A stretch of 64,000 bases of DNA, taken from Myxococcota bacterium (lineage in GTDB: Bacteria; Myxococcota_A; UBA9160; UBA4427). The notes under the pieces were generated by a model that saw only the letters and a list, made by a program, of their open reading frames with translations, was not told where the DNA came from and did not search any database. The translations under genes were made by a program, and so were the position numbers. Where the stretch lies: assembly GCA_041389495.1 (NCBI GenBank), contig JAWKRT010000004.1, forward strand, positions 248,001-312,000, in the 5' to 3' direction. Positions 41,485 through 48,324 of this stretch are shown piece after piece. Numbering within the stretch: the first letter of the stretch is position 1; every line of letters begins with the position of its first letter.

Positions 41485-42764
41485 GGCAGCACTCCGATCG
41501 ACTGGTTGAGCACGGCGGTGGCGAGACGGCGCTGCACGATCGCCTCGCCGTGCGCCTCCTCCGCCGTGCGGGCGAGCAGGCGTGCGCGGATCAGCGTCTC
41601 GAGATCGATCTCGCCGAGGTCGAAGCCGCGCTGCGCCAGCGCGAGGTGATCGCGCGCGAGCGCGGCACGCGCGGCAGCCAGGCCGGCGCGCGCCTCGGCG
41701 AGCTCGCTCCGATGGACGGCGTGGTCGAGGTGCCCCCGCAGCCGGCGCTCGACGCGGGCGCGCGCGGCGCGCGCCTCGGCGCGCGCGCGCGCGGCCGCCG
41801 CGAGCCCCGAGGCGAGCGCGCCGCGGCGTCCGAGCGGAAGCCGCACGCCGGCGACGACTCGATCGCTGTAGCCCTGCCCGCGCGCGCTCCGTTCGTGCTG
41901 CGTTCCGATCGCGATCGCGGGTGCGCTCCAGCGCGCGAACGCGAGCCGCTCCACCTCGGCCTCTGCGCGCGCGACCTCGCGATCGGCGAGCCGCAGCGAG
42001 GGGTGCTCTGCGATCGCCGTCGCGTCGGCCGCCGTCTCGTCCCCGCTCGCGGGAGCGCGCTCGAGCGACGTCTCCCGACGCCATGCGTGCTCGGCGTGGA
42101 TACGCTCTTCCCGCGCGGCGAGGAGGAGCGCTTCGTGCTCGGTCTCCGCGGCGCGCGCGAGGAGCAGGTCGCGACGCGCGAGCTCCTCGAGCTCGACGGC
42201 GCGCGCGACGCGCGCGACGAGGGCGCGCTGCGCGGCGAGCTCGTCGGCGGCGAGCGCCTCGCGAAGAGAGGCGAGATCGAGCTCCGCGAGTGCGGCGCGC
42301 GCACGCCCCGCCACCTCGAGCCGATGGACCCGCGCGGCCAGGGCCGCCGCCTCGCCGGCGGCCACCGCCTGCGCGCGCGTCGCCGCACGCTGCCCGGGCC
42401 ACCAGAGCGGCAGCTCGAGCCCCGCGTCCCACTGGCGGAACCCCTCGTCCGAGGCGAGGCCGTCGTCGACGTGCGTGGCGAACGCGGTCGGTGCGTCCGC
42501 GAGCCAGCGTCGCGCGTCGTCCGCGATCGCCTCGGCCTCCTCGACGCGGCCGCCGACGGCGATCGCGCCGGGGTCGTTCGCCGCGGCGAGGCGCACGGCC
42601 TCGGAGAGCGTCAGGCCCGGGTCGCGCGGCAGCCGCGCGACATCGTCGTGCGCCGCCGCGGAAGGCGCCGCGGGCTCGATCGCGCCCGCTTCGCGCGCGG
42701 CGACGCCGACGCCCAGCGAAACGAGCGCGAGCAGGAGCGCGAGGGGGTGCGCCGGTCGGTGCAT
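41481..42764 (-). CDS. TolC-family outer-membrane channel (CzcC-like)
   Basis: About 427 residues. A signal peptide (LALLLALVSLGVGVAA) is followed by LTLSEAVRLAAANDPGAIAV, the classic start of the first TolC repeat. Long Ala/Arg/Glu-rich helices and the second repeat (DRVVAGVRLPLGRRG) fit the fold. It forms the exit duct of the tripartite pump. I chose ATG 42764 because it gives a normal signal peptide; ATG 42800 adds 12 residues and begins right after the regulator stop. It is the first structural gene of the efflux operon. Confidence 0.85.
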   Translation of the reverse strand: MHRPAHPLALLLALVSLGVGVAAREAGAIEPAAPSAAAHDDVARLPRDPGLTLSEAVRLAAANDPGAIAVGGRVEEAEAIADDARRWLADAPTAFATHVDDGLASDEGFRQWDAGLELPLWWPGQRAATRAQAVAAGEAAALAARVHRLEVAGRARAALAELDLASLREALAADELAAQRALVARVARAVELEELARRDLLLARAAETEHEALLLAAREERIHAEHAWRRETSLERAPASGDETAADATAIAEHPSLRLADREVARAEAEVERLAFARWSAPAIAIGTQHERSARGQGYSDRVVAGVRLPLGRRGALASGLAAAARARAEARAARARVERRLRGHLDHAVHRSELAEARAGLAAARAALARDHLALAQRGFDLGEIDLETLIRARLLARTAEEAHGEAIVQRRLATAVLNQSIGVLP

Positions 42765-42803
42765 GCGAGCGAGGTGCCCGACGGCGCCCGCTCGGGCCAT
42801 CCG

Positions 42804-43367
42804 TCAAGTGCCGGAGGTGCCGCCCGTCGCGCCGCTCGCGGGCGCGATCCGTCGTTCGCCGGGCTCCGGAGCGCCCGGCACCCGCTCGGGCTCGGGCGGC
42901 GGCAGCAGCAGATCCTCGAGGAAGAACGCGGACAGCTCGGCGCGGCCGGCGACGCCGGCCTTGCGGTAGACCGCGATCGCGTGCTGCCGGACCGTGCGCT
43001 CGCTCTTCTCCTGCAGCGCCGCGATCTCCTTGTGGCCGTAGCCCTTGAGCAGCAGCAGCGCCGTCTCGCGCTCCGCGACCGTGAGCTGCCAGTCGCGCAG
43101 CTGCGCGTCGATGGCTTCGCCGAGGCCGCGCAGGATCTGCTGGGTGCGCTCGCGCCACACGTCGCGCTCGGCCTGGCGCGCCGCGAGGTCGCGGCGCGTC
43201 CGGGCGAGCGAGTCCCCCGCGCGTCGCCAGCCGAGCCAGAGGTAGGCGGCTCCACCGAGCGAGAGAGCGAGCAGCCCGAGCTCGAACAGCACGTGGAAGC
43301 TCGTGAGGCGCGCCGGACGGTCGAGCACGAGGTCGAGCGCTCCGCCGAGGCCGATGGCGGCGAGCAT
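42804..43367 (-). CDS. Membrane-tethered LuxR-type transcription regulator
   Basis: About 187 residues. Two N-terminal hydrophobic spans (LAAIGLGGALDLVL and FHVLFELGLLALSLGGAAYL) are followed by a coiled coil (RTRRDLAARQAERDVWRERT). The C-terminal LuxR helix-turn-helix reads LTVAERETALLLLKGYGHKE with the recognition part SERTVRQHAIAVYRKAG. No receiver or ligand domain is present. It is first in the efflux operon, so membrane stress or metal at the membrane could control the pump. GTG 43376 is an alternative start. Regulation of this operon is inferred from location. Confidence 0.75.
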   Translation of the reverse strand: MLAAIGLGGALDLVLDRPARLTSFHVLFELGLLALSLGGAAYLWLGWRRAGDSLARTRRDLAARQAERDVWRERTQQILRGLGEAIDAQLRDWQLTVAERETALLLLKGYGHKEIAALQEKSERTVRQHAIAVYRKAGVAGRAELSAFFLEDLLLPPPEPERVPGAPEPGERRIAPASGATGGTSGT

Positions 43368-43608
43368 CGCACTCACGCGGCGCCGCAGGCGCCGATCGCC
43401 GCTCGCCTCCCGCTCGCCGCCGCGCTGCTCGCACTCCTCGCCCACGCGGCCTCCCTCGGGATCCTGCGCCGCGACGAGCCGACGCGCGCGGTCGCTCCCG
43501 ACCGCCCACCCGCGGCCGCCGGAGATAGCGCGCTCCCGGCGGGCGGCACGCGCTGCGGATCCAGTCGCCCGCCGGGCGCGCGCGGCATCGACCCCCTTCC
43601 CCCGCCTA

Positions 43609-43624
43609 CCTACCAGTTGGTAGG
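43609..43624. promoter_or_regulatory. Palindromic operator of the TetR-type regulator
   Basis: CCTACCA and TGGTAGG form a perfect seven-base inverted repeat around two bases (GT). It lies nine bases before the TetR ATG. Its size, symmetry and place are those of a TetR autoregulatory operator. Confidence 0.7.
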
Positions 43625-43632
43625 CTGCGCGC

Positions 43633-44301
43633 ATGTCGAGCGACCCCGCCGCTCCGCCCGCCGACCGCCGCGCGCAGATCCTCGACTGCGCGGAGGCCGC
43701 CTTCGGCGAGTGCGGCTTCGCGGGTGCGCGCATCGAGGACATCGCGACGCGCGCCGGCCTGCGCCGACCGAGCCTCCTCCACCACTTCCGCGACAAGCGC
43801 ACGCTCTACGGCGCCGTCGTCGTGCGCATCGTGGCCGACCTCTCGGCGCGGGTCGCCGACACGGACGACGACGAAGGCCTCGCGCGCATGGAGCGCGTGG
43901 TCGGCGAGTTCGTCGCCTTCGTGGCGGCGCGGCCCGATGCCGCGCGCATCCTGCTGCGGCTTCTCGTCGACCCGATCGAGGTCGACGGGGTCGCGACCGC
44001 CGTCGCGCGCCTGCTCGAGACGCTGCAGCGCGCGATCGACGCCGGCGTCGCACGCGGCGAGAACAAGCCGCGCGACGCCGCGGAGGTCGCGCTCGCGCTC
44101 GCGAGCACGGCGCTCGTGTGGGTGGCCGCGCGCCGCGCCGTCGCGGACGCCCTCGGCATGGACACGCTCGCCGCGGAGCGCGTCGAAGCGCTCCGCAGCG
44201 ATCTGCGCCAGCTCGCCCGCCAGCTGCTCGGCGCCGTCACGGCGTCCGATGCGCACGCCCTCGCGCCGCCGGGCCGCGCGCGCGCCCGGAGGCGGTCGTG
44301 A
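43633..44301 (+). CDS. TetR-family transcriptional repressor
   Basis: 222 residues. The N-terminal helix-turn-helix is typical: RRAQILDCAEAAFGECGFAG, then RIEDIATRAGLRRPSLLHHF and RDKRTLYGAVV. The rest is a helical ligand-binding domain with no recognisable ligand signature. It starts nine bases after a perfect palindrome and probably represses itself and the genes behind it. The next gene overlaps its stop by four bases (GTGA), suggesting the regulated transcript includes that secreted protein. Confidence 0.9.
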   Translation: MSSDPAAPPADRRAQILDCAEAAFGECGFAGARIEDIATRAGLRRPSLLHHFRDKRTLYGAVVVRIVADLSARVADTDDDEGLARMERVVGEFVAFVAARPDAARILLRLLVDPIEVDGVATAVARLLETLQRAIDAGVARGENKPRDAAEVALALASTALVWVAARRAVADALGMDTLAAERVEALRSDLRQLARQLLGAVTASDAHALAPPGRARARRRS

Positions 44302-44882
44302 CGCGCGCGATGGTGCGCGCCTCGCGCCTCGCGATCGGCGCGATCGCGTGCGCCGCGATCGGCGCCGCGAGCGCGGGCCCGGCGGCCGCGGACGGCGCGC
44401 CGAGCCTCGCCGCCTTCGCGGGCGGCTGGACGCGCGTGCGGGTCGAGGAGGACGAGGCGCAGCGGATCTCGGCGATCCGCGCCGCGATCGCCGGCCTGTC
44501 CTGGATCACGCGGCAGTTCGCCGGGCCGATCCTCGAGTCGACGACCTCGCCCCCGCGCGGCTACGAGTTCGCGCTCGACGACACGCGCCTGCTCATGGCG
44601 CCGCGCGGCGAGCCGCTGCGCCCTCTTCCGCTCGATGGCTCGGCCGACTCGAGCGAGGGACCGCGCGGCACGTTCACGCGCCGCGCGCGCCTCGTCGACG
44701 GTGCGATCGAGACGCGCTGGGAGCAGTCGGAGGCGACCGGCGTGAACGTGTTCCGCCTCGACGACGAGGGTACGCTCGTCATCGATCACACGATCCACGT
44801 GACGGGGCTCGAAGGTGTCGAGACGATCCAGTACCGCGCCCGCTTCCGCCGCGCGCCCGACGTCGCGAGCTCGGGTCGTTAG
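44298..44882 (+). CDS. Secreted protein of unknown function, lipocalin-like size
   Basis: 194 residues; family not recognised. A signal peptide (LAIGAIACAAIGAASAGPAAA) precedes LAAFAGGWTRVRVEEDEAQR. The rest is mostly beta-strand in character (TRRARLVDGAIETRWEQSEA, FRLDDEGTLVIDHTIHVTGL), like small barrel proteins that bind lipids. The GTG at 44298 overlaps the TetR stop; an ATG at 44310 is also possible. Being behind the TetR gene, it may bind or respond to the same ligand, but this is only inferred from position. Confidence 0.6.
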   Translation: MTRAMVRASRLAIGAIACAAIGAASAGPAAADGAPSLAAFAGGWTRVRVEEDEAQRISAIRAAIAGLSWITRQFAGPILESTTSPPRGYEFALDDTRLLMAPRGEPLRPLPLDGSADSSEGPRGTFTRRARLVDGAIETRWEQSEATGVNVFRLDDEGTLVIDHTIHVTGLEGVETIQYRARFRRAPDVASSGR

Positions 44883-45900
44883 GCGCGCGCTCTCCCTCCT
44901 CGCGCTCGGCGCGGCGCTCGCGGGCTGCCACGCCGCCTACCTCGACGCGGCCGACGCCGGCGTCGACCACGCGCTCCAGGGCGAGTACGCGCGCGAGGGC
45001 GCGCCGCTCGCCGCGCAGGTCGTCGCGCGCGGCGACGGCGCCTTCGAGCTCGTGCTGTACGAGGCCGGCCTGCCCGGCGCGGGCTGGAGCGGCGCGCCGC
45101 CCGTGCGCGCCAGCGGCGCGCGCGCCGGGGACGCCGACGCGGTCCGCTTCGCGGGCGACGGGATCGAGGCGAGCGTCGCGCTCGCGGACGGCGTCGCCTC
45201 GCTCCGGATCGAACGGCGCGACGGGCCGGGCGTCGCGGACGCGCGGGTCGAGCCTCTCGCGCTGCCGCGCATCGAGCGGCGCTCGCCGACGCTCGGCGCG
45301 CCGCCGCCCGAGGGCGCGATCGTCCTCTTCGGACCCGATCGAGCGAGCGGGGGGCTCCGCAACGCGACCGACGGCACGGCGACGCCCGAGGGCTGGCTGC
45401 GCGCGGGGGCCACGTCGCGCGAGGCCTTCGGGAGCGCGCGCATCCACCTCGAGTTCCGAACGCCGTTCATGCCCTCGGCGAGCGGGCAGCTGCGCGGGAA
45501 CAGCGGCGTGTACCTCCAGGATCGCTACGAGGTCCAGATCCTCGACTCGTTCGGGAACGCGCCCGCCGCCGACGAGTGCGGCGCGATCTATCGCACCGCC
45601 GCCCCCGCGACCGCGATGGCCCTCCCCCCGCTCCAGTGGCAGACGTACGACATCGAGTTCCGCGCGGCGCGGTTCGACGCGAGCGGCGCCAAGCGCGCGA
45701 ACGCCCGCGCGAGCGTGCGCCACAACGGCGTCCTGGTGCACGACGACGCGGAGATCCCGGGGCCGACGGGGCTCGGCGACGGCGAGTCGCCCGCGCCCGG
45801 CGCGCTCACGCTCCAGGACCACTGGAACCCCGTCGTCTTCCGCAACGTCTGGGTGCTGCCGCTCGACGCGGCGTCCGGCGGAGCGGCGGGCCCCGACTAA
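44815..45900 (+). CDS. DUF1080-domain lipoprotein (3-keto-disaccharide hydrolase-like)
   Basis: 361 residues from GTG 44815, which is the only start in frame and overlaps the previous gene by 68 bases. The lipobox LALGAALAGC marks a lipoprotein. Residues from about 160 to the end match the DUF1080 lectin-like fold, with GNSGVYLQDRYEVQILDS, PLQWQTYDIEF, ASVRHNGVLVHDD and TLQDHWNPVVFRNVW. Some relatives hydrolyse 3-keto-disaccharides, others only bind sugars. The first 130 residues form a separate beta-rich part of unknown role. It lies on the outer envelope, probably in sugar breakdown or binding. Confidence 0.75.
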   Translation: MSRRSSTAPASAARPTSRARVVRRALSLLALGAALAGCHAAYLDAADAGVDHALQGEYAREGAPLAAQVVARGDGAFELVLYEAGLPGAGWSGAPPVRASGARAGDADAVRFAGDGIEASVALADGVASLRIERRDGPGVADARVEPLALPRIERRSPTLGAPPPEGAIVLFGPDRASGGLRNATDGTATPEGWLRAGATSREAFGSARIHLEFRTPFMPSASGQLRGNSGVYLQDRYEVQILDSFGNAPAADECGAIYRTAAPATAMALPPLQWQTYDIEFRAARFDASGAKRANARASVRHNGVLVHDDAEIPGPTGLGDGESPAPGALTLQDHWNPVVFRNVWVLPLDAASGGAAGPD

Positions 45901-46095
45901 CAGCCGGCGCGGGCCTCTCGCGCCGCTCGCGGCGTGTGCTATACGCGCGGCGACTTCCCCCCCAGCGAGGGCGCGCGTGCTCGCACGCGCGCGCCGGTCG
46001 GGTACGCGACACGCGACACGAGAGGAGCTCGGGCGAGCTCCGCCGCGACGGCCTCGCGCTGCGGCGCGCGGGTCGAGCCGAGGGTGAGAGGGCCG

Positions 46096-46812
46096 ATGAC
46101 CGCCAAGACGAAGACGACCAAGAAGCGACCCACGAAGAAGTCGACCCCGGCGAAGGCCGCGAAGTCGAAGAAGCCGACCGCCCGGAAGGCGACGGCGAAG
46201 AAGCCCACGACGAAGAAGAAGCCCACGAAGAAGAGCGCGGCGAAGAAGCCGCCGCCGAAGAAGGCCCCCGCGGCGAAGGCGGCGCCGAAGAAGGCGGCCG
46301 CCCGGCCGTCGGCGCGGCCCGCCGCGAAGAAGGCCGAGGCGGCAAAGAAGTCCGAGGCCGCGAAGAAGGACAAGGCCGCGAAGACCACGGCAGCGAAATC
46401 CGGTGCGAAGTCGACGAGGAAGGCCGTGAAGGCGAAGAAGAAGGCGAAGCCGACTCGCCCGAAGATCGATCTCCCGCTCGGCGCGGGGCGGCCCACGCCC
46501 GACGCCGGCCCGCTCGGCCTCAAGTGGGAGTGCTACGAGTGCGGCGCGAAGTTCTACGACCTCAACAAGGAAGAGGCGCTCTGCCCGAAGTGCGGCGCCG
46601 ACCAGGCCGACCGGCCCAAGGTCGTCTCGAAGCCCGAGCCGAGCGATGCGCCGATCCGGCCGACCGTGCGTCCGATGGCGCCGCTGCTCGACGACGACGA
46701 GGCGGACCGCCCGGCAGGCGATGACGACGACGACTTCGAGGAAGTGGGCGTCACGCCGCCGCAGACGGGCGACGACTTCTTCGACGACGCCGACGAGGCC
46801 GACGAGGACTGA
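46096..46812 (+). CDS. FYDLN-type zinc-ribbon protein with histone-H1-like N-terminal tail
   Basis: 238 residues in three parts. Residues 1-120 are almost only Lys, Ala, Pro and Thr (repeats such as KKPTTKKKPTKKSAAKK), like bacterial histone-H1 proteins. Residues 133-165 are a zinc ribbon, CYECGAKFYDLNKEEALCPKC, with two CxxC pairs around the FYDLN motif. The rest is acidic, ending in an Asp/Glu tail. FYDLN proteins usually consist of only the ribbon and acidic tail. The basic part would bind DNA or RNA non-specifically. The ATG at 46096 has GAGAGG upstream. Confidence 0.85.
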   Translation: MTAKTKTTKKRPTKKSTPAKAAKSKKPTARKATAKKPTTKKKPTKKSAAKKPPPKKAPAAKAAPKKAAARPSARPAAKKAEAAKKSEAAKKDKAAKTTAAKSGAKSTRKAVKAKKKAKPTRPKIDLPLGAGRPTPDAGPLGLKWECYECGAKFYDLNKEEALCPKCGADQADRPKVVSKPEPSDAPIRPTVRPMAPLLDDDEADRPAGDDDDDFEEVGVTPPQTGDDFFDDADEADED

Positions 46813-46825
46813 GCGCCACGGCCGC

Positions 46826-46869
46826 GCGCGTTCGCGCCGCGGCTAGAGCGCGTTCGCGCCGCGCCTAGA
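46826..46869. repeat. 22-base tandem duplication at a gene end
   Basis: Two copies of GCGCGTTCGCGCCGCGG/C-CTAGA stand head to tail (46826-46847 and 46848-46869) with one mismatch. The second copy contains the stop codon of the minus-strand gene ending at 46865, so the duplication copied that gene's 3' end. It lies between two convergent genes. Confidence 0.85.
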
Positions 46870-47311
46870 GGGGAAGCTCGAGCCCGGTGAGTCGCCGCAC
46901 GTGGAGGGCGATCTCGCTGCCCGTGCGGGCGCGGCGCGCCTGCTCGGCCGCGATCTCCTGCACGCGCTTCTCCTGCGCAGCGAGCTCCTGGCCCGCATCG
47001 CGCACGCGCTCCGACGAGCGCCGAACGCGCTCGAACTCGGCGATTCCCTCGCCGACGCCCTGCGTCGGGCGCACCGCCGCGCGCCGCTTCGACGCCGCGT
47101 CGTACTCGGTGCGAAGCGTCGCGATCTCGGCCTCGTAGGCGCCGCGGAGTGCGGCCAGGTCGGCGTCCGAGTAGCCCCGGAACGGCGTCGCGCCGGGCGA
47201 CGCGCGCTCGGCGCGCAGGTTGCGCTGGTAGTTCCACGCCCCGAGCCCGGCGAGGAGCGCGACGACGACGAGCGCGACACCGACCGTGCGCACTCCGGAC
47301 CCTGACGACAT
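46865..47311 (-). CDS. Small membrane-anchored coiled-coil protein
   Basis: 148 residues; family not recognised. One N-terminal membrane span (TVGVALVVVALLAGLGAW) is followed by a helical, charged region with coiled-coil character (LAALRGAYEAEIATLRTEYD, ELAAQEKRVQEIAAEQARRA). It is probably anchored in the inner membrane with the helix in the periplasm. A GGGAGGG lies about nine bases before the ATG. It follows the PfkB gene by 37 bases on the same strand. No function can be given. Confidence 0.65.
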   Translation of the reverse strand: MSSGSGVRTVGVALVVVALLAGLGAWNYQRNLRAERASPGATPFRGYSDADLAALRGAYEAEIATLRTEYDAASKRRAAVRPTQGVGEGIAEFERVRRSSERVRDAGQELAAQEKRVQEIAAEQARRARTGSEIALHVRRLTGLELPL

Positions 47312-47348
47312 GGCGAGCCCTCCCTCGGATGGCTCCTGCGCGCGCGGT

Positions 47349-48320
47349 CTACGCCGCGTCGCTCCGCCAGCGGCGCTGGCGGGCGTCGCGCAGGAACGCC
47401 TCCAACGTCTCGCGCGACGCGAGCGCACCTTGAGCCCCGACTGCCAGGCACGCGAGCGCGGCCGCCCCGTTCGCGCGGCGCAGCGCCGCCGCGAGGTCGA
47501 GGCCGTCGAGCGCCGCGTCGATCCAGGCCGCGTGGAAGGCGTCTCCTGCGCCCGTCGTGTCGACCGGCGCGATCTCGAAGGCGCCGCTCCCGAGCTCGCG
47601 TCCGTCGGCGGTCCGTGCGAGCGCGCCCCGCTCGCCGAGCGTCGCGACCGCCACGCGCGCTCCCGCGCCGATCAGCGCCCGCAGCCCCTCGGAAACGGAG
47701 ATTCCTCTTCCGATCTCGACGGCGAACCGCTCGGAAACGACGGGAAAATCCACTTCGGCCGCGATGGCGAACGACTCGCGCGAGGGGCTGTCCGCATCGA
47801 GGAAGACCGGAACGCCGGCCGCGCGCGCGGCCTGCGCGACGGCGTGAGCGGCCGGCGGGTCGGTCGCGTCGACGAGCACGGCGCGCGCGGCCTCGGCGTG
47901 CGCGAGCGGAATGCGCGCGGGGTCGAGGCGCGTCGCCGGGTCCCGCTGCTCGACGACCGCGCGCTCGCCGCGCGCCGTCTCGACGAGGACGAGTGCCGCG
48001 CGCGTGCGCCCGCCCGCGACGCGCTGGACGTCGCCGACATCGACGCCGCCTGCGCGCAGCGGCGCGAGCGCGCGCTCCGCATCGGCGTCGTCGCCGACGG
48101 CGCCGACGAAGGCTGCCGAGCGGCCGAGGCGCGCGCACGCGAGCATCGCGGTCGCGATCTGCCCGCCCGCGAGCCTCGCGTCCGCGCGCGCCGCCTGCTT
48201 GGCTCCGGGCGTCGGGAGTGCGTCGACCGCAATACGCCGGTCGAGCGAGATCTCGCCGACTCCGACGACCTCCGCGCCCGCCGCATCGCGCGGCGCGGGA
48301 ACGACGCCCCAGAACCGCAC
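47349..48320 (-). CDS. PfkB-family carbohydrate kinase
   Basis: 323 residues. The first signature region is GGQIATAMLACARLG, and the second, DTTGAGDAFHAAW, contains the catalytic Asp. The ribokinase-like fold phosphorylates a sugar or nucleoside with ATP. The substrate cannot be told from sequence. It starts with GTG four bases after the stop of the lytic transglycosylase gene and so shares its transcript, which raises the possibility of salvage of a cell-wall sugar; that is a guess. Confidence 0.85.
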   Translation of the reverse strand: MRFWGVVPAPRDAAGAEVVGVGEISLDRRIAVDALPTPGAKQAARADARLAGGQIATAMLACARLGRSAAFVGAVGDDADAERALAPLRAGGVDVGDVQRVAGGRTRAALVLVETARGERAVVEQRDPATRLDPARIPLAHAEAARAVLVDATDPPAAHAVAQAARAAGVPVFLDADSPSRESFAIAAEVDFPVVSERFAVEIGRGISVSEGLRALIGAGARVAVATLGERGALARTADGRELGSGAFEIAPVDTTGAGDAFHAAWIDAALDGLDLAAALRRANGAAALACLAVGAQGALASRETLEAFLRDARQRRWRSDAA

Positions 48321-48324
48321 GGCG

